Assembly: GCF_014268755.2 (NCBI RefSeq)
Contig: NZ_CP077093.1
Span: forward strand, 5,046,001 to 5,110,000
Length of the DNA stretch: 64,000 nt
Source: Pseudomonas vanderleydeniana
GTDB taxonomy: Bacteria > Pseudomonadota > Gammaproteobacteria > Pseudomonadales > Pseudomonadaceae
Direction of reading: 5' to 3'
Part shown: positions 12,456 through 27,039 of the stretch, piece by piece
How positions within the stretch are numbered: position 1 is the first letter of the stretch
Layout: the number at the start of each line of letters is the position of its first letter
Notes under the pieces: generated by a model
What the model was told of the DNA's origin: nothing
What the model saw: only the letters and a program-made list of their open reading frames with translations
Database searches by the model: none
Position numbers and translations under genes: made by a program

Positions 12456-13142
12456 ATGCTGACCTGGTTACAACGCGACAACCTGAACTTCCCGCCACTG
12501 GCCAAGGCCATGCGCGAACCCAACGGCCTGCTGGCCGCCGGCGGCGACCTGTCCGCCGATCGCCTGGTCCAGGCCTACCGGCACGGCTGCTTTCCGTGGT
12601 TCTCCGAGGGACAGCCGATCCTCTGGTGGTCGCCGGACCCACGCACCGTGCTGTTTCCCGACGAACTGCACGTATCCCGCAGCCTGGCCAAGCTGTTGCG
12701 CCAGCAGCGCTACCAGGTGACCTTCGATCGCGACTTCGCCGCAGTGATTCGCGCCTGCGCGGCGCCACGGGAATACGCCGACGGCACCTGGATCACTGAA
12801 GCGATGCAAAACGCCTACCTGCAACTGCACGAACGCGGCTTCGCCCATTCGGTCGAGGTCTGGGAGCAGGGCGAACTGGTTGGCGGCCTCTATGGCCTGG
12901 CGATGGGCCAGCTGTTTTTCGGCGAATCCATGTTCAGCCGCGCCGACAACGCCTCGAAAGTCGGCTTTGCCACCCTGGTCAACCATCTCAAGGCGGCGGG
13001 TTTCGTGCTGATCGACTGCCAGATGCCCACCCACCACCTGCATAGCCTAGGCGCCCGCGCCATTGCACGCAGTGAGTTCGCCCGTTATCTGCAGGAACAC
13101 CTCGACCAACCCAACAGCGCTTCGTGGCAAGTGTCGCTGTAG
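12456..13142 (+). CDS. aat: Leucyl/phenylalanyl-tRNA--protein transferase
   Basis: A 228-residue GNAT-fold enzyme that adds Leu or Phe to proteins with N-terminal Lys or Arg, creating an N-degron for ClpS/ClpAP. Family motifs are visible: [11 protein letters not shown] (residues 26-36), a GCFPWFS segment and ADGTWIT. The start [15 protein letters not shown] is the conserved N-terminus; an in-frame ATG at 12333 lies inside the REP element and is not credible. Its functional partners clpA and clpS are 1.5-5 kb downstream. Confidence 0.95.
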   Translation: MLTWLQRDNLNFPPLAKAMREPNGLLAAGGDLSADRLVQAYRHGCFPWFSEGQPILWWSPDPRTVLFPDELHVSRSLAKLLRQQRYQVTFDRDFAAVIRACAAPREYADGTWITEAMQNAYLQLHERGFAHSVEVWEQGELVGGLYGLAMGQLFFGESMFSRADNASKVGFATLVNHLKAAGFVLIDCQMPTHHLHSLGARAIARSEFARYLQEHLDQPNSASWQVSL

Positions 13143-13263
13143 AGCCGGCAAAACGGAAAATCACACGACAATCAAGTAACCTTCATACAGCGCCTAGGCG
13201 TGTTTTCCCAGGCTGGCTTACACTTGATTCAATGCAATTCAAAGCTTATCCCGAGGGTTGATC

Positions 13264-13971
13264 ATGACCGAGCTGGCGCGTTTGAAGTTTTATGCCACTC
13301 AACCCCATTCTTGCAGCTATCTGCCCGAGGAGCAGGCCACTACGCTGTTTCTCGACCCTAGCCAGCCCATGGACGTGCATGTCTACGCAGACCTGTCGGA
13401 AATGGGTTTTCGTCGTAGCGGCGACCACCTCTACCGGCCTCACTGCCAGAACTGCAACGCCTGCGTACCGGCGCGCATTCCTGCCGCACTGTTTCTGCCC
13501 AACCGCCAGCAGAAGCGCATCCTCAAGCGCAACATGGACTTGGAGGTGCGCGCCACCAAGCCGCAGTTCAGCGAGGAGTACTTCGACCTGTACCGGCGCT
13601 ACATCGAACAGCGCCATGCCGACGGCGACATGTACCCACCCAGCCGGGACCAGTTCTCGACCTTCCTGGTGCGCGACCTGCCCTTTTCCCGCTTCTACGA
13701 GTTTCGCCTGCAAGGCCGGCTGCTGGCCGTGGCGGTGACCGACCTGCTGCCCAACGGCCTGTCGGCGGTGTACACTTTCTACGAGCCGGAAGAAGAACGT
13801 CGCAGCCTGGGGCGCTACGCCATCCTCTGGCAGATCGGCGAAACCCTGCGCCTGGGCCTGGATGCGGTCTACCTCGGGTATTGGATCAAGAACTGCAAGA
13901 AGATGAACTACAAGACCCAGTACCGACCAATCGAACTGCTGATCAATCAGCGCTGGGTCACGCTCAACTGA
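13264..13971 (+). CDS. bpt: Aspartate/glutamate leucyltransferase Bpt
   Basis: A 235-residue enzyme related to eukaryotic arginyl-transferase (formerly Ate in bacteria). It transfers Leu to proteins with N-terminal Asp or Glu. Recognisable parts are [19 protein letters not shown] at residues 14-32, the cysteine-rich [14 protein letters not shown], and [15 protein letters not shown] near the C-terminus. The start at 13264 has GAGG seven bases upstream; the in-frame TTG at 13258 is less likely. Together with aat it supplies both leucylation routes of the bacterial N-degron pathway. Confidence 0.95.
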   Translation: MTELARLKFYATQPHSCSYLPEEQATTLFLDPSQPMDVHVYADLSEMGFRRSGDHLYRPHCQNCNACVPARIPAALFLPNRQQKRILKRNMDLEVRATKPQFSEEYFDLYRRYIEQRHADGDMYPPSRDQFSTFLVRDLPFSRFYEFRLQGRLLAVAVTDLLPNGLSAVYTFYEPEEERRSLGRYAILWQIGETLRLGLDAVYLGYWIKNCKKMNYKTQYRPIELLINQRWVTLN

Positions 13972-14151
13972 GTCCATCCCCGGCCAAAACTCCTTACATT
14001 CCAGTGACAAAGCGCACTGGAATCGATCAGTTATTTTCGCTCAAAGGCACTAACCACTTGGCGTGAAGGTGCTTTTTCGGGCACAATGCACGCCGCTTTT
14101 GCCTGGCGCAGTTGCACCGGGCCATTCACTGGACACCGAGGGCTTTACTGC

Positions 14152-14370
14152 ATGTCGAAAGAAGACAGCTTCGAAATGGAAGGCACTGTCGTCGACACCC
14201 TGCCAAACACCATGTTTCGCGTGGAATTGGAAAATGGGCACGTCGTAACCGCGCACATCTCCGGCAAGATGCGCAAGAACTACATTCGCATTCTTACCGG
14301 TGACAAAGTGCGCGTCGAGCTGACGCCCTACGACTTGAGCAAAGGGCGCATCACCTACCGCGCTCGCTAA
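14152..14370 (+). CDS. infA: Translation initiation factor IF-1
   Basis: A 72-residue OB-fold protein that binds the ribosomal A site during initiation. The sequence [20 protein letters not shown] through [13 protein letters not shown] is near the family consensus. The in-frame ATG at 14086 would add an unconserved leader. A strong terminator follows 15 bases after the stop. The infA position beside clpA/clpS and aat is conserved in gamma-proteobacteria. Confidence 0.97.
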
Positions 14371-14385
14371 TCAGGTCGATACAAG

Positions 14386-14412
14386 ACGCCCGGCACTGCC
14401 GGGCGTTTTTGT
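14386..14412 (+). terminator. Rho-independent terminator of infA
   Basis: A nine-base-pair stem (acgcccggc / gccgggcgt) with an ACT loop, followed by five T residues. It lies 15 bases after the infA stop. Confidence 0.88.
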
Positions 14413-14460
14413 TTGCGCGGGTTGGGATAGTGACCAGCCTTTGAAGGCAATGTCGATGCC

Positions 14461-14566
14461 GCTGGCCTTTTCGCGGGCAAGCCCGGCCCCCACAGGAATG
14501 TGTCGTACGCGAGCGCGGGCACGACGATGAACCGTAGGAGCCGGGCTTGCCCGCGAAAAGGCCGGC
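14461..14566. repeat. Inverted REP pair, infA-clpA spacer
   Basis: Two 27-base arms (14461-14487 and 14540-14566) are inverted copies with one mismatch and contain the core cgcgggcaagcccgg. About 52 bases separate them. They lie between the convergent infA and clpA genes, bracketed by two terminators. Confidence 0.8.
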
Positions 14567-14588
14567 GCAAGCAACACCCAACACAAAC

Positions 14589-14617
14589 AAAAACGCCCGG
14601 CATCGCCGGGCGTTTTT
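14589..14617. terminator. Bidirectional terminator before clpA 3' end
   Basis: A symmetrical stem (gcccggc / gccgggc, ATC loop) flanked by A5 on the left and T5 on the right, so it can terminate in both directions. It lies 17 bases past the clpA stop on the minus strand. Confidence 0.85.
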
Positions 14618-14633
14618 GCATCACAGCCTTACA

Positions 14634-16904
14634 TCAGGCCATTTCAGCCGTAGTCTCGAACTCGAACGTCAGCTCGCCATCCTTGATGTCGATGTGCACC
14701 ACACCACCATGCTCGGACAGTTCGCCAAACAGGATTTCCTCGGCCAACGGACGCTTGATCTTGTCCTGGATCAGGCGCGCCATAGGACGTGCACCCATCG
14801 CCGAATCGTAACCGCCTTCGGCCAGCCAGCTGCGGGCCGCGTCGGTGACTTCCAGCTGGACGCGCTTGTCTTCCAGTTGCGCCTGCAGCTCGGTGAGGAA
14901 CTTGTCCACCACGCTCTTGATCACCTCGTGGCTGAGGCGACCAAACTGGATGATGGTATCCAGGCGGTTGCGGAACTCCGGCGTGAAGCTCTTCTTGATC
15001 ACTTCCATGGCATCGGACGAGTGATCCTGGTGGGTGAAACCAATCGACGCCCGGGCTGCGGTTTCGGCACCGGCGTTGGTGGTCATGATCAGAATCACAT
15101 TGCGGAAGTCGGCCTTGCGCCCGTTGTTGTCGGTCAGGGTACCGTGGTCCATGACCTGCAGCAGCAGGTTGAAGACTTCCGGGTGAGCCTTCTCGATCTC
15201 ATCGAGCAACAGCACGCAGTGCGGCTGCTTGGTGATGGCTTCGGTCAACAGGCCACCCTGGTCGAAACCGACATAGCCCGGAGGCGCACCGATCAGGCGC
15301 GACACGGTATGCCGCTCCATGTACTCGGACATGTCGAAACGCACCAGCTCGATCCCCATGGCCTTGGCCAGTTGCCGTGCCGCCTCGGTTTTACCCACGC
15401 CGGTGGGACCGGCGAACAGGAACGAACCGACCGGCTTGTCCGGCGACTTCAGCCCGGCACGGGACAGCTTGATGGCCGTCGACAGCGAGTCGATGGCCGC
15501 ATCCTGGCCGAACACGGTGAGCTTGAGATCGCGCTCGAGGTTGCGTAGCAGCTCCTTGTCGGAACTGGTGACGTGCTTCGGCGGAATCCGTGCGATCTTC
15601 GCGACGATATCCTCGACCTGTGGCACATCGATGCGCTTCACACGCTTGTCTGCCGGCTGCAGACGCTGGTAGGCGCCCGCCTCGTCGATGACGTCGATGG
15701 CCTTGTCCGGCATATGCCGGTCATTGATGTAGCGCGAAGCCAGCTCGGCTGCCGCACGCAGCGCTTCCTCACTGTATTCGATATTGTGGTGCTGTTCGAA
15801 ACGCCCTTTCAGGCCGCGCAGGATACCGATGGTGTCCTCGACCGACGGTTCGGACACATCGACCTTCTGGAAGCGCCGAGCCAGCGCCCGGTCCTTCTCG
15901 AAGATACCGCGGAATTCCTGGAAGGTGGTCGAGCCGATGCAACGGATATCACCCGAGGACAGCAGCGGCTTGAGCAGGTTCGAGGCATCCATGACACCGC
16001 CAGAGGCAGCGCCGGCGCCGATGATGGTGTGGATCTCGTCGATGAACAGGATCGCCTGCGGGCGTTTTTTCAGCTCGCCAAGCAGCGCCTTGAAACGCTT
16101 CTCGAAATCACCGCGGTACTTGGTACCGGCCAGCAGCGCCCCCAGGTCGAGGGAGTAGACCACGCTGTTCGCCAGCAGGTCCGGCACCTGGTTGTCGACG
16201 ATGCGCTTGGCCAGGCCTTCGGCGATCGCGGTCTTGCCGACGCCCGCCTCGCCGACCAGCAGCGGGTTGTTCTTGCGCCGACGGGCGAGGATCTGCGCCA
16301 CGCGCTCGACCTCATGCTCGCGACCGACCAGCGGATCGATGCGCCCCTGGCGCGCCAGCTCGTTGAGGTTGCTGGCATACGCGTCCAGCGGGTTGCCAGA
16401 AGATGAAGACTCACCACCCTCTTCGTCCTGCATATCCTGCTCGCTCTCGGAGTGATCGCCATGCCCCGGCACCTTGGAGATGCCATGGGCGATGTAGTTG
16501 ACGACATCGATACGCGCAACGCTTTGCTGCTTGAGCAGGAACACGGCCTGGCTTTCCTGCTCGCTGAAGATCGCGACGAGCACGTTGGCACCCGTCACCT
16601 CACGCTTACCGGAGCTCTGTACATGGAACACGGCACGCTGCAGGACACGCTGGAAGCCCAGGGTCGGCTGGGTCTCGCGATCTTCGTCATGAACGGGAAT
16701 CAACGGCGTGGTGGAGTCGATGAACTCCTGCAGGTCGTGCTTGAGTTTGTCGAGGTTCGCACCACAGGCCCGTAGGACGGTAGCTGCAGCCTCGTTATCC
16801 AAAAGGGCCAGCAAAAGGTGCTCGACCGTCATGAACTCATGACGCTTCGAACGGGCCTCCTTGAAGGCAAGATTGAGGGTGACTTCGAGCTCGCGGTTTA
16901 ACAT
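14634..16904 (-). CDS. clpA: ATP-dependent Clp protease ATP-binding subunit ClpA
   Basis: A 756-residue Hsp100 unfoldase. An N-terminal repeat domain binding ClpS (about residues 1-143) precedes two AAA+ modules. The first has Walker A GEAGVGKT near residue 214 and the second GPTGVGKT near 495. The IGF tripeptide in RASIGFTHQD near residue 618 is the loop that docks on ClpP. These features distinguish ClpA from ClpB, which has a long coiled-coil middle domain. It follows clpS by 28 bases in the same direction. Confidence 0.97.
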   Translation of the reverse strand: MLNRELEVTLNLAFKEARSKRHEFMTVEHLLLALLDNEAAATVLRACGANLDKLKHDLQEFIDSTTPLIPVHDEDRETQPTLGFQRVLQRAVFHVQSSGKREVTGANVLVAIFSEQESQAVFLLKQQSVARIDVVNYIAHGISKVPGHGDHSESEQDMQDEEGGESSSSGNPLDAYASNLNELARQGRIDPLVGREHEVERVAQILARRRKNNPLLVGEAGVGKTAIAEGLAKRIVDNQVPDLLANSVVYSLDLGALLAGTKYRGDFEKRFKALLGELKKRPQAILFIDEIHTIIGAGAASGGVMDASNLLKPLLSSGDIRCIGSTTFQEFRGIFEKDRALARRFQKVDVSEPSVEDTIGILRGLKGRFEQHHNIEYSEEALRAAAELASRYINDRHMPDKAIDVIDEAGAYQRLQPADKRVKRIDVPQVEDIVAKIARIPPKHVTSSDKELLRNLERDLKLTVFGQDAAIDSLSTAIKLSRAGLKSPDKPVGSFLFAGPTGVGKTEAARQLAKAMGIELVRFDMSEYMERHTVSRLIGAPPGYVGFDQGGLLTEAITKQPHCVLLLDEIEKAHPEVFNLLLQVMDHGTLTDNNGRKADFRNVILIMTTNAGAETAARASIGFTHQDHSSDAMEVIKKSFTPEFRNRLDTIIQFGRLSHEVIKSVVDKFLTELQAQLEDKRVQLEVTDAARSWLAEGGYDSAMGARPMARLIQDKIKRPLAEEILFGELSEHGGVVHIDIKDGELTFEFETTAEMA

Positions 16905-16932
16905 AGTTCACCTCATACCCAACTGGTCGGCG

Positions 16933-17292
16933 TTAACCGTCCTTCTCGATTTCACAGAGTAGCGGATGCTGGCTTTCCCTGGCGTACTGGTTGACCTGCA
17001 TGGCCTTTGTCTCGGCGATGTCGCGGGTAAACACTCCACATACTGCCCGTCCTTCCGTGTGAACCGCCAGCATGACCTTGGTGGCCAGCTCGCGATTCAA
17101 GTTAAAAAACACCTCGAGCACTTCGACGACGAAATCCATCGGTGTGTAGTCATCATTGAACAACACCACCTTGTACATCGGTGGCGCCTGCAACGCAGGT
17201 TTCGCCTCCTGCATGGCAACGCCCGAGCCGTCGTCGTGAAAATCCGGGCGATCCTGATTGAATGTTAGTCGAATCTGGCTGATTGCATGCAT
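16933..17292 (-). CDS. clpS: ClpA adaptor / N-degron recognin ClpS
   Basis: A 119-residue adaptor that binds destabilising N-terminal residues and hands substrates to ClpAP. A flexible N-terminal extension (about residues 1-38) precedes the core. The core contains [20 protein letters not shown], whose NDD-TPMDFV segment lines the hydrophobic pocket. The conserved [20 protein letters not shown] follows. The length matches Pseudomonas ClpS. It is the upstream gene of the clpS-clpA operon. Confidence 0.96.
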   Translation of the reverse strand: MHAISQIRLTFNQDRPDFHDDGSGVAMQEAKPALQAPPMYKVVLFNDDYTPMDFVVEVLEVFFNLNRELATKVMLAVHTEGRAVCGVFTRDIAETKAMQVNQYARESQHPLLCEIEKDG

Positions 17293-17518
17293 GGAAAGAA
17301 AGGTTCGTCAGTTGAGCAAATACAGTGATGGGGACAATCCAGCCCATTTCAAGACTGACCGAATGGTCACCTTGACTATCGGCAAATCGGTGTTACAACC
17401 AATAGAGACCAGATTGGGTAATAAAGGTCCATATCGTCAACCATTTTTCTGGTTCACGCAGTGTAGGATGAACTGGATGATACTCCAGTGATGGGGTCGT
17501 TTGCAGAGGGATATGAGC

Positions 17519-17788
17519 ATGCCGAGCGGTAAGGTCAAGTGGTTCAACAACGCCAAGGGCTATGGTTTCGTCCTGGAAGAAGGCAAGGATGAAGACTTGT
17601 TTGCCCACTATTCAGCCATCCAGATGGAAGGCTACAAAACCCTCAAGGCTGGCCAAGCCGTAAGCTTTGAGATCATCCAGGGCCCTAAAGGTCTGCATGC
17701 GGTCAACATACAGAGCGCTGCCGTAGTGACCCCTACCGATGACAAAGCAATGGTTTCCAAGAGCAAGGCGAACAACGTCAGCGCCTGA
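17519..17788 (+). CDS. cspD: Cold-shock domain protein CspD
   Basis: An 89-residue cold-shock-fold protein beginning MPSGKVKWFNNAKGYGFV. The two nucleic-acid-binding motifs are KGYGFV (RNP1) and DLFAHY (RNP2), and a short polar C-terminal tail follows residue 70. In E. coli, CspD inhibits replication initiation in stationary phase and is not cold-induced. ATGs at 17513 and 17519 are both possible; GAGGG at 17506-17510 is better spaced for 17519. It is divergent from clpS, as in other gamma-proteobacteria. Confidence 0.9.
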   Translation: MPSGKVKWFNNAKGYGFVLEEGKDEDLFAHYSAIQMEGYKTLKAGQAVSFEIIQGPKGLHAVNIQSAAVVTPTDDKAMVSKSKANNVSA

Positions 17789-17814
17789 AGCGACTCGCAG
17801 AAACATCCAGCTAT

Positions 17815-17852
17815 AAAAAAGCCCGATTCAGCGATTTGAACCGGGCTTTTTT
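17815..17852. terminator. Bidirectional terminator between cspD and icd
   Basis: The stem starts with A6-GCCCG and ends with CGGGC-T6, with a partly paired interior (one mismatch). The A and T runs on both sides fit use by cspD (+) and icd (-), which converge here. Confidence 0.85.
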
Positions 17853-17866
17853 ATTGCCAAACCGTC

Positions 17867-19123
17867 TTACATGTGTGCGATCAGCGCATCACCGAAACCG
17901 GACGACGAAACCAGCTTGGCCCCTTCCATCAGGCGCTCGAAGTCATAGGTCACGGTCTTGGCGCCGATGGCACCGTTGGTCCCCTTGATGATCAGGTCGG
18001 CCGCCTCGGTCCAGCCCAGGTGACGCAGCATCATTTCCGCGGAGAGGATCAGCGAACCCGGGTTGACCTGGTCCTTGCCAGCATACTTGGGCGCGGTACC
18101 GTGGGTTGCCTCGAACATGGCGACGGTGTCGGAGAGGTTGGCACCGGGCGCGATACCAATGCCGCCCACCTCGGCCGCCAGGGCATCGGACAGGTAGTCG
18201 CCGTTGAGGTTGAGGGTCGCGATCACGTCATACTCGGCCGGACGCAGCAGGATCTGCTGGAGCATGGCGTCGGCGATGGCGTCCTTGACCACGACATTGC
18301 GGCCAGTCTTGGGGTTCTTGAACTGCATCCAGGGGCCACCATCGAGCAGGGTCGCACCGAACTCCTCGGCCGCCACCTCGTAGGCCCACTCCTTGAAGGC
18401 ACCCTCGGTGAATTTCATGATGTTGCCCTTGTGGACGATGGTCAGCGACTTGCGATCGTTGTCGACCACGTACTGCAGGGCCTTGCGCGCCAGGCGCTTG
18501 GTGCCTTCCTTCGACACCGGCTTGACGCCGATACCGCAGTCCTGGTCGAAACGGATCTTGGTCACGCCCATTTCTTCCTTGAGGAACTTGATGACCTTGT
18601 TCGCCTCGGGCGAGCCAGCCTTCCACTCGATCCCGGCATAGATATCCTCGGAGTTCTCGCGGAAGATCGTCATGTCCACGTCCCCCGGCTTCTTCACCGG
18701 GCTCGGCACGCCTTCGAACCAGCGCACCGGACGCAGGCAGACATACAGGTCGAGCTGCTGGCGCAGGGCGACGTTGAGGGAACGGATACCACCACCGACC
18801 GGCGTGGTCAGCGGGCCCTTGATGGAAACCACGTAGTCCTTGACCGCGTCCAGGGTTTCCTGCGGCAGCCAGGTGTCCTGGTCATAGACCTGGGTGGCCT
18901 TCTCGCCGGCATAGACTTCCATCCATGAGATCTTGCGCTTGCCGCCGTAAGCCTTTTCGACAGCAGCGTCGACGACCTTGATCATCACCGGGCTGATATC
19001 GACGCCAATACCGTCACCTTCGATGAAAGGGATGATCGGGTGATCAGGAACATTGAGAGAGTGGTCTGCGTTGACGGTGATTTTGTCACCGACGGCTGGA
19101 ACCTGAATCTTCTTGTATCCCAT
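17867..19123 (-). CDS. icd: NADP-dependent isocitrate dehydrogenase, dimeric type
   Basis: A 418-residue TCA-cycle enzyme that oxidatively decarboxylates isocitrate to 2-oxoglutarate. Visible features are [15 protein letters not shown] near the N-terminus, the substrate-binding segment [15 protein letters not shown] with Ser115 at the position phosphorylated by AceK in E. coli, and [21 protein letters not shown] choose ATG 19123 ([14 protein letters not shown]), which has GGAG six bases upstream and is the conserved N-terminus; ATG 19135 adds four residues. It is head to head with the unrelated monomeric isozyme idh. Confidence 0.95.
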   Translation of the reverse strand: MGYKKIQVPAVGDKITVNADHSLNVPDHPIIPFIEGDGIGVDISPVMIKVVDAAVEKAYGGKRKISWMEVYAGEKATQVYDQDTWLPQETLDAVKDYVVSIKGPLTTPVGGGIRSLNVALRQQLDLYVCLRPVRWFEGVPSPVKKPGDVDMTIFRENSEDIYAGIEWKAGSPEANKVIKFLKEEMGVTKIRFDQDCGIGVKPVSKEGTKRLARKALQYVVDNDRKSLTIVHKGNIMKFTEGAFKEWAYEVAAEEFGATLLDGGPWMQFKNPKTGRNVVVKDAIADAMLQQILLRPAEYDVIATLNLNGDYLSDALAAEVGGIGIAPGANLSDTVAMFEATHGTAPKYAGKDQVNPGSLILSAEMMLRHLGWTEAADLIIKGTNGAIGAKTVTYDFERLMEGAKLVSSSGFGDALIAHM

Positions 19124-21853
<2,730 letters not shown>

Positions 21854-21871
21854 GCTCTGCGGTAACACCAC

Positions 21872-21900
21872 AAGCCCCGGCCCCGCGCCGGGGTTTGTGT
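21872..21900 (+). terminator. Terminator of idh
   Basis: A nine-base-pair stem (aagccccgg / ccggggttt) with a CCCCGCG loop, 18 bases after the idh stop and followed by GTGTTT. Confidence 0.75.
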
Positions 21901-21909
21901 TTACCGCCC

Positions 21910-21998
21910 TGTAGGAGCGTGGCTTGTCGGGGCGCCGAACCGCCGCGAAGGCGGCCTCAAGGCCGCTAAAAGCTTCGCGGGCAAGCCACGCTCCTACA
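21910..21998. repeat. Degraded inverted REP pair after idh
   Basis: Outer arms of 17 bases (21910-21926 and 21982-21998) are perfect inverted copies containing tgtaggagcgtggcttg. The right side keeps the full REP core found at 12368-12399. The left has diverged, and a further GC hairpin (around 21940-21966) fills the middle. Confidence 0.75.
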
Positions 21999-22044
21999 AG
22001 GGGCCGCGCAGCCTTTAATAGATAGGCGAGGAGGAACCGATCTT

Positions 22045-22491
22045 ATGGAATGGCAACCGCACATCACCGTCGCCACGGTCATCGAGGACCAGGGCCGCTT
22101 CCTGTTCGTCGAGGAGCTGCAGGACGGCCAGGCCGTATTCAACCAGCCGGCCGGCCACCTCGACCCGAACGAAAGCCTGAGCGACGCAGCACTGCGCGAA
22201 ACCCTCGAGGAAACTGGGTGGGACGTGGAATTGACCGGCGTCATCGGTATCTACCTGTACACCGCCCCAAGCAACGGCGTGACCTACCAGCGCGTGTGCT
22301 TCGCCGGCAAACCGCTGCGCCAGCGACCCGACTATCAGTTGGACCATGGCATCATCGGCCCGCGCTGGCTCACTCGCGACCAATTGCTGGCCCTGCGCCC
22401 GCAGTGGCGCAGCGAGCTGATCATCCGCTGTGTCGACGATTATCTCGCCGGCCCATTGCACAGCCTCGAACTGATCCGCCCTTCCCTTTAG
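22045..22491 (+). CDS. nudJ: Nudix hydrolase, NudJ-like
   Basis: A 148-residue Nudix protein. The Nudix box (G-x5-E-x7-RE-x2-EE-x-G) is complete: GHLDPNE, then seven residues, then RETLEETGW, at about residues 37-59. NudJ proteins hydrolyse nucleoside di/triphosphates and thiamin-precursor pyrophosphates. In many gamma-proteobacteria the gene lies immediately before mnmA, as here. The start has a strong GAGGAGG about ten bases upstream. The exact substrate cannot be read from sequence. Confidence 0.85.
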   Translation: MEWQPHITVATVIEDQGRFLFVEELQDGQAVFNQPAGHLDPNESLSDAALRETLEETGWDVELTGVIGIYLYTAPSNGVTYQRVCFAGKPLRQRPDYQLDHGIIGPRWLTRDQLLALRPQWRSELIIRCVDDYLAGPLHSLELIRPSL

Positions 22492-22551
22492 CCTTGAAGG
22501 CCAGGGCCTGTTAGAATCGCGTCCTTTTTCGAAGACACTCATTGAATCCCT

Positions 22552-23678
22552 ATGCGTGATCCAGCTGCCACCGCCCCAGAAAACCTGCGCGTCATCGTCG
22601 GCATGTCCGGCGGCGTGGACTCTTCCGTTTCCGCCGTACTGCTCATGGAGCAGGGTTACCAGGTGGAAGGCCTGTTCATGAAGAACTGGGAGGAAGACGA
22701 CGGTACGGAGTACTGCACCGCCATGGACGACCTGGCGGACGCCCAGGCCGTGTGCGACAAGATCGGCATCAAGCTGCACACTGCCAACTTCGCCGCCGAG
22801 TACTGGGACAACGTGTTCGAGCACTTCCTGGCCGAGTACAAGGCCGGCCGCACGCCGAACCCGGACATCCTCTGCAACCGCGAAATCAAGTTCAAGGCGT
22901 TCCTCGACTACGCCCTGAGCCTGGGTGCCGACCTGATCGCCACCGGCCACTACGTACGCCGGCGCGATATCGACGGCCGCACCGAACTGCTCAAGGGCCT
23001 GGACCCGAACAAGGACCAGAGCTACTTCCTGCACGCCGTCGGCGGCGAGCAGATCGCCAAGACCCTGTTCCCGGTCGGCGAACTGGAAAAACCGCAAGTC
23101 CGCGCCATCGCCGAGAAACACGGCCTGGCCACCGCAAAGAAAAAGGACTCCACCGGTATCTGCTTCATCGGCGAACGACGCTTCAGCGACTTCCTCAAGC
23201 AGTACCTGCCGGCTCAGCCCGGCGAGATCAAGACCCCCTCCGGCGAAGTGATCGGTCGCCACCACGGCCTGATGTACCACACCATCGGCCAGCGCCAGGG
23301 CCTGGGTATCGGCGGCCTGAAGGACGCCGGTGACGAGCCTTGGTACGTGCTGCGCAAGGACCTGGAACACAACGAGTTGATCGTCGGCCAGGGCAACGAA
23401 CATCCCTGGCTGTTCTCCGGCGCCCTGCTGGCTTCGGAAATCTACTGGGTCAACCCGATCGACCTGGGCAGCCCGCGCCGTCTGACGGCGAAAGTCCGCT
23501 ACCGCCAGGGCGACCAGCAGTGCACCCTGGAAAAAACCGCCGACGGCTACCGCGCCGTGTTCGACGAGCCCCAGCGCGCCGTCACCCCCGGCCAGTCCGT
23601 GGTGTTCTACGATGGCGAGGTCTGCCTGGGCGGCGGCGTCATCGAAGTCGCCGAACCAGCCGCCGGCGGAGCACGCCC

Positions 23679-23682
<4 letters not shown>
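22552..23682 (+). CDS. mnmA: tRNA-specific 2-thiouridylase MnmA
   Basis: A 376-residue PP-loop ATPase that adenylates U34 of tRNA-Lys, -Glu and -Gln and inserts sulfur from the TusE persulfide. The PP-loop is GMSGGVDSS at residues 17-25. The catalytic cysteine pair is Cys108 (in ILCNREIKF) and Cys204 (in [11 protein letters not shown]). Its sulfur donors tusDCBE start this window, about 20 kb upstream. The stop overlaps the hflD start by four bases. Confidence 0.97.
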
Positions 23683-25788
<2,106 letters not shown>

Positions 25789-25809
25789 TCGTACGGCACC
25801 CGCTCTGAG

Positions 25810-25833
25810 CGCCCGGCTGAGCCGGGCGTTTTT
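25810..25833 (+). terminator. Terminator of purB
   Basis: An eight-base-pair stem (cgcccggc / gccgggcg), TGA loop and five T residues, 22 bases after the purB stop. Confidence 0.88.
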
Positions 25834-25872
25834 ATTCCAGTCTGAAAAATACGTTTTTTCAATAGGTTACAC

Positions 25873-27039
25873 ATGAATCCTGATACTCCTCTGCAACTTC
25901 TGGGCGGGCTGACCGCCCGGGAATTCCTGCGCGACTACTGGCAGAAGAAACCGCTGTTGATCCGCCAGGCGATTCCGGATTTCGAAAGCCCGATCGACGC
26001 CGACGAACTGGCCGGCCTGGCCCTGGAAGAAGAAGTCGAATCGCGCGTGATCATCGAGCACGGCGAGCGCCCATGGGAGCTGCGCCGCGGCCCGTTCTCC
26101 GAAGACGCCTTCAGCCAGTTGCCGGAGCGTGAGTGGACCCTGCTGGTGCAAGCGGTCGACCAGTTCGTGCCGGAAGTCGCCGAGCTGCTGGAAAACTTCC
26201 GCTTCCTGCCAAGCTGGCGGATCGACGACGTGATGATCAGCTTCGCCGCCCCGGGTGGCAGCGTGGGCCCGCACTTCGACAACTACGACGTGTTCCTGCT
26301 GCAAGGCAAGGGCAAACGTCACTGGAAAATCGGCCAGATGTGCGACTCCGACAGTGCCCTGCTGGAGCATGCCGACCTGCGCATCCTCGCCGAGTTCGAG
26401 GAAACCGAGGGCTGGGTCCTGGAACCGGGCGACATGCTCTACCTGCCGCCACGCCTGGCCCACTGCGGCGTCGCCGTCGACGACTGCATGACCTACTCGG
26501 TAGGCTTCCGCGCCCCGAGCGCCGCTGAAGTGCTGACCCACTTCACCGACTTCCTCAGCCAGTTCCTGCCGGATGAAGAGCGCTACACCGACGCCGACGC
26601 CCAGCCGGCGGTCGACCCGCACCAGATCCAGCACGACGCCCTCGACCGCCTCAAGAGCCTGCTGGCCGAGCACATGAGCGACGAGCGCCTGCTGCTGACC
26701 TGGTTCGGCCAGTTCATGACCGAGCCACGCTACCCGGAACTGGTCGTCGGCCCGGAACTGGAAGAAGAAGATCTGCTCGCCGGCCTGGAGCACGGTGCCA
26801 TACTGATCCGTAACCCGAGTGCACGCTTGGCCTGGTCCGAAGTCGATGACGACCTGCTGCTGTTCGCCAGCGGCCAGAGTCGCTACCTGCCAGGCAAGCT
26901 GCGCGAGCTGCTGAAGATGATCTGCGCAGCCGAGGCCCTGCACATCGAGAACCTCGGCCCATGGCTCGAGGACGAGGATGGGCGCGGCCTGCTGTGCGAG
27001 CTGGTCAAACAGGGAAGCGTGGGATTTGCCGATGAATAG
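25873..27039 (+). CDS. roxA: Ribosomal protein uL16 arginine 3-hydroxylase RoxA (cupin family)
   Basis: A 388-residue JmjC-type 2-oxoglutarate/Fe(II) oxygenase of the YcfD/RoxA family, which hydroxylates an arginine of ribosomal protein uL16. The iron-binding triad is visible as HFD (His134, Asp136, in GPHFDNYDVF) and His197 (LAHCGVA). A winged-helix-like C-terminal domain follows residue 265. It ends eight bases inside the downstream GNAT gene, so the two are probably co-translated. Confidence 0.9.
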   Translation: MNPDTPLQLLGGLTAREFLRDYWQKKPLLIRQAIPDFESPIDADELAGLALEEEVESRVIIEHGERPWELRRGPFSEDAFSQLPEREWTLLVQAVDQFVPEVAELLENFRFLPSWRIDDVMISFAAPGGSVGPHFDNYDVFLLQGKGKRHWKIGQMCDSDSALLEHADLRILAEFEETEGWVLEPGDMLYLPPRLAHCGVAVDDCMTYSVGFRAPSAAEVLTHFTDFLSQFLPDEERYTDADAQPAVDPHQIQHDALDRLKSLLAEHMSDERLLLTWFGQFMTEPRYPELVVGPELEEEDLLAGLEHGAILIRNPSARLAWSEVDDDLLLFASGQSRYLPGKLRELLKMICAAEALHIENLGPWLEDEDGRGLLCELVKQGSVGFADE

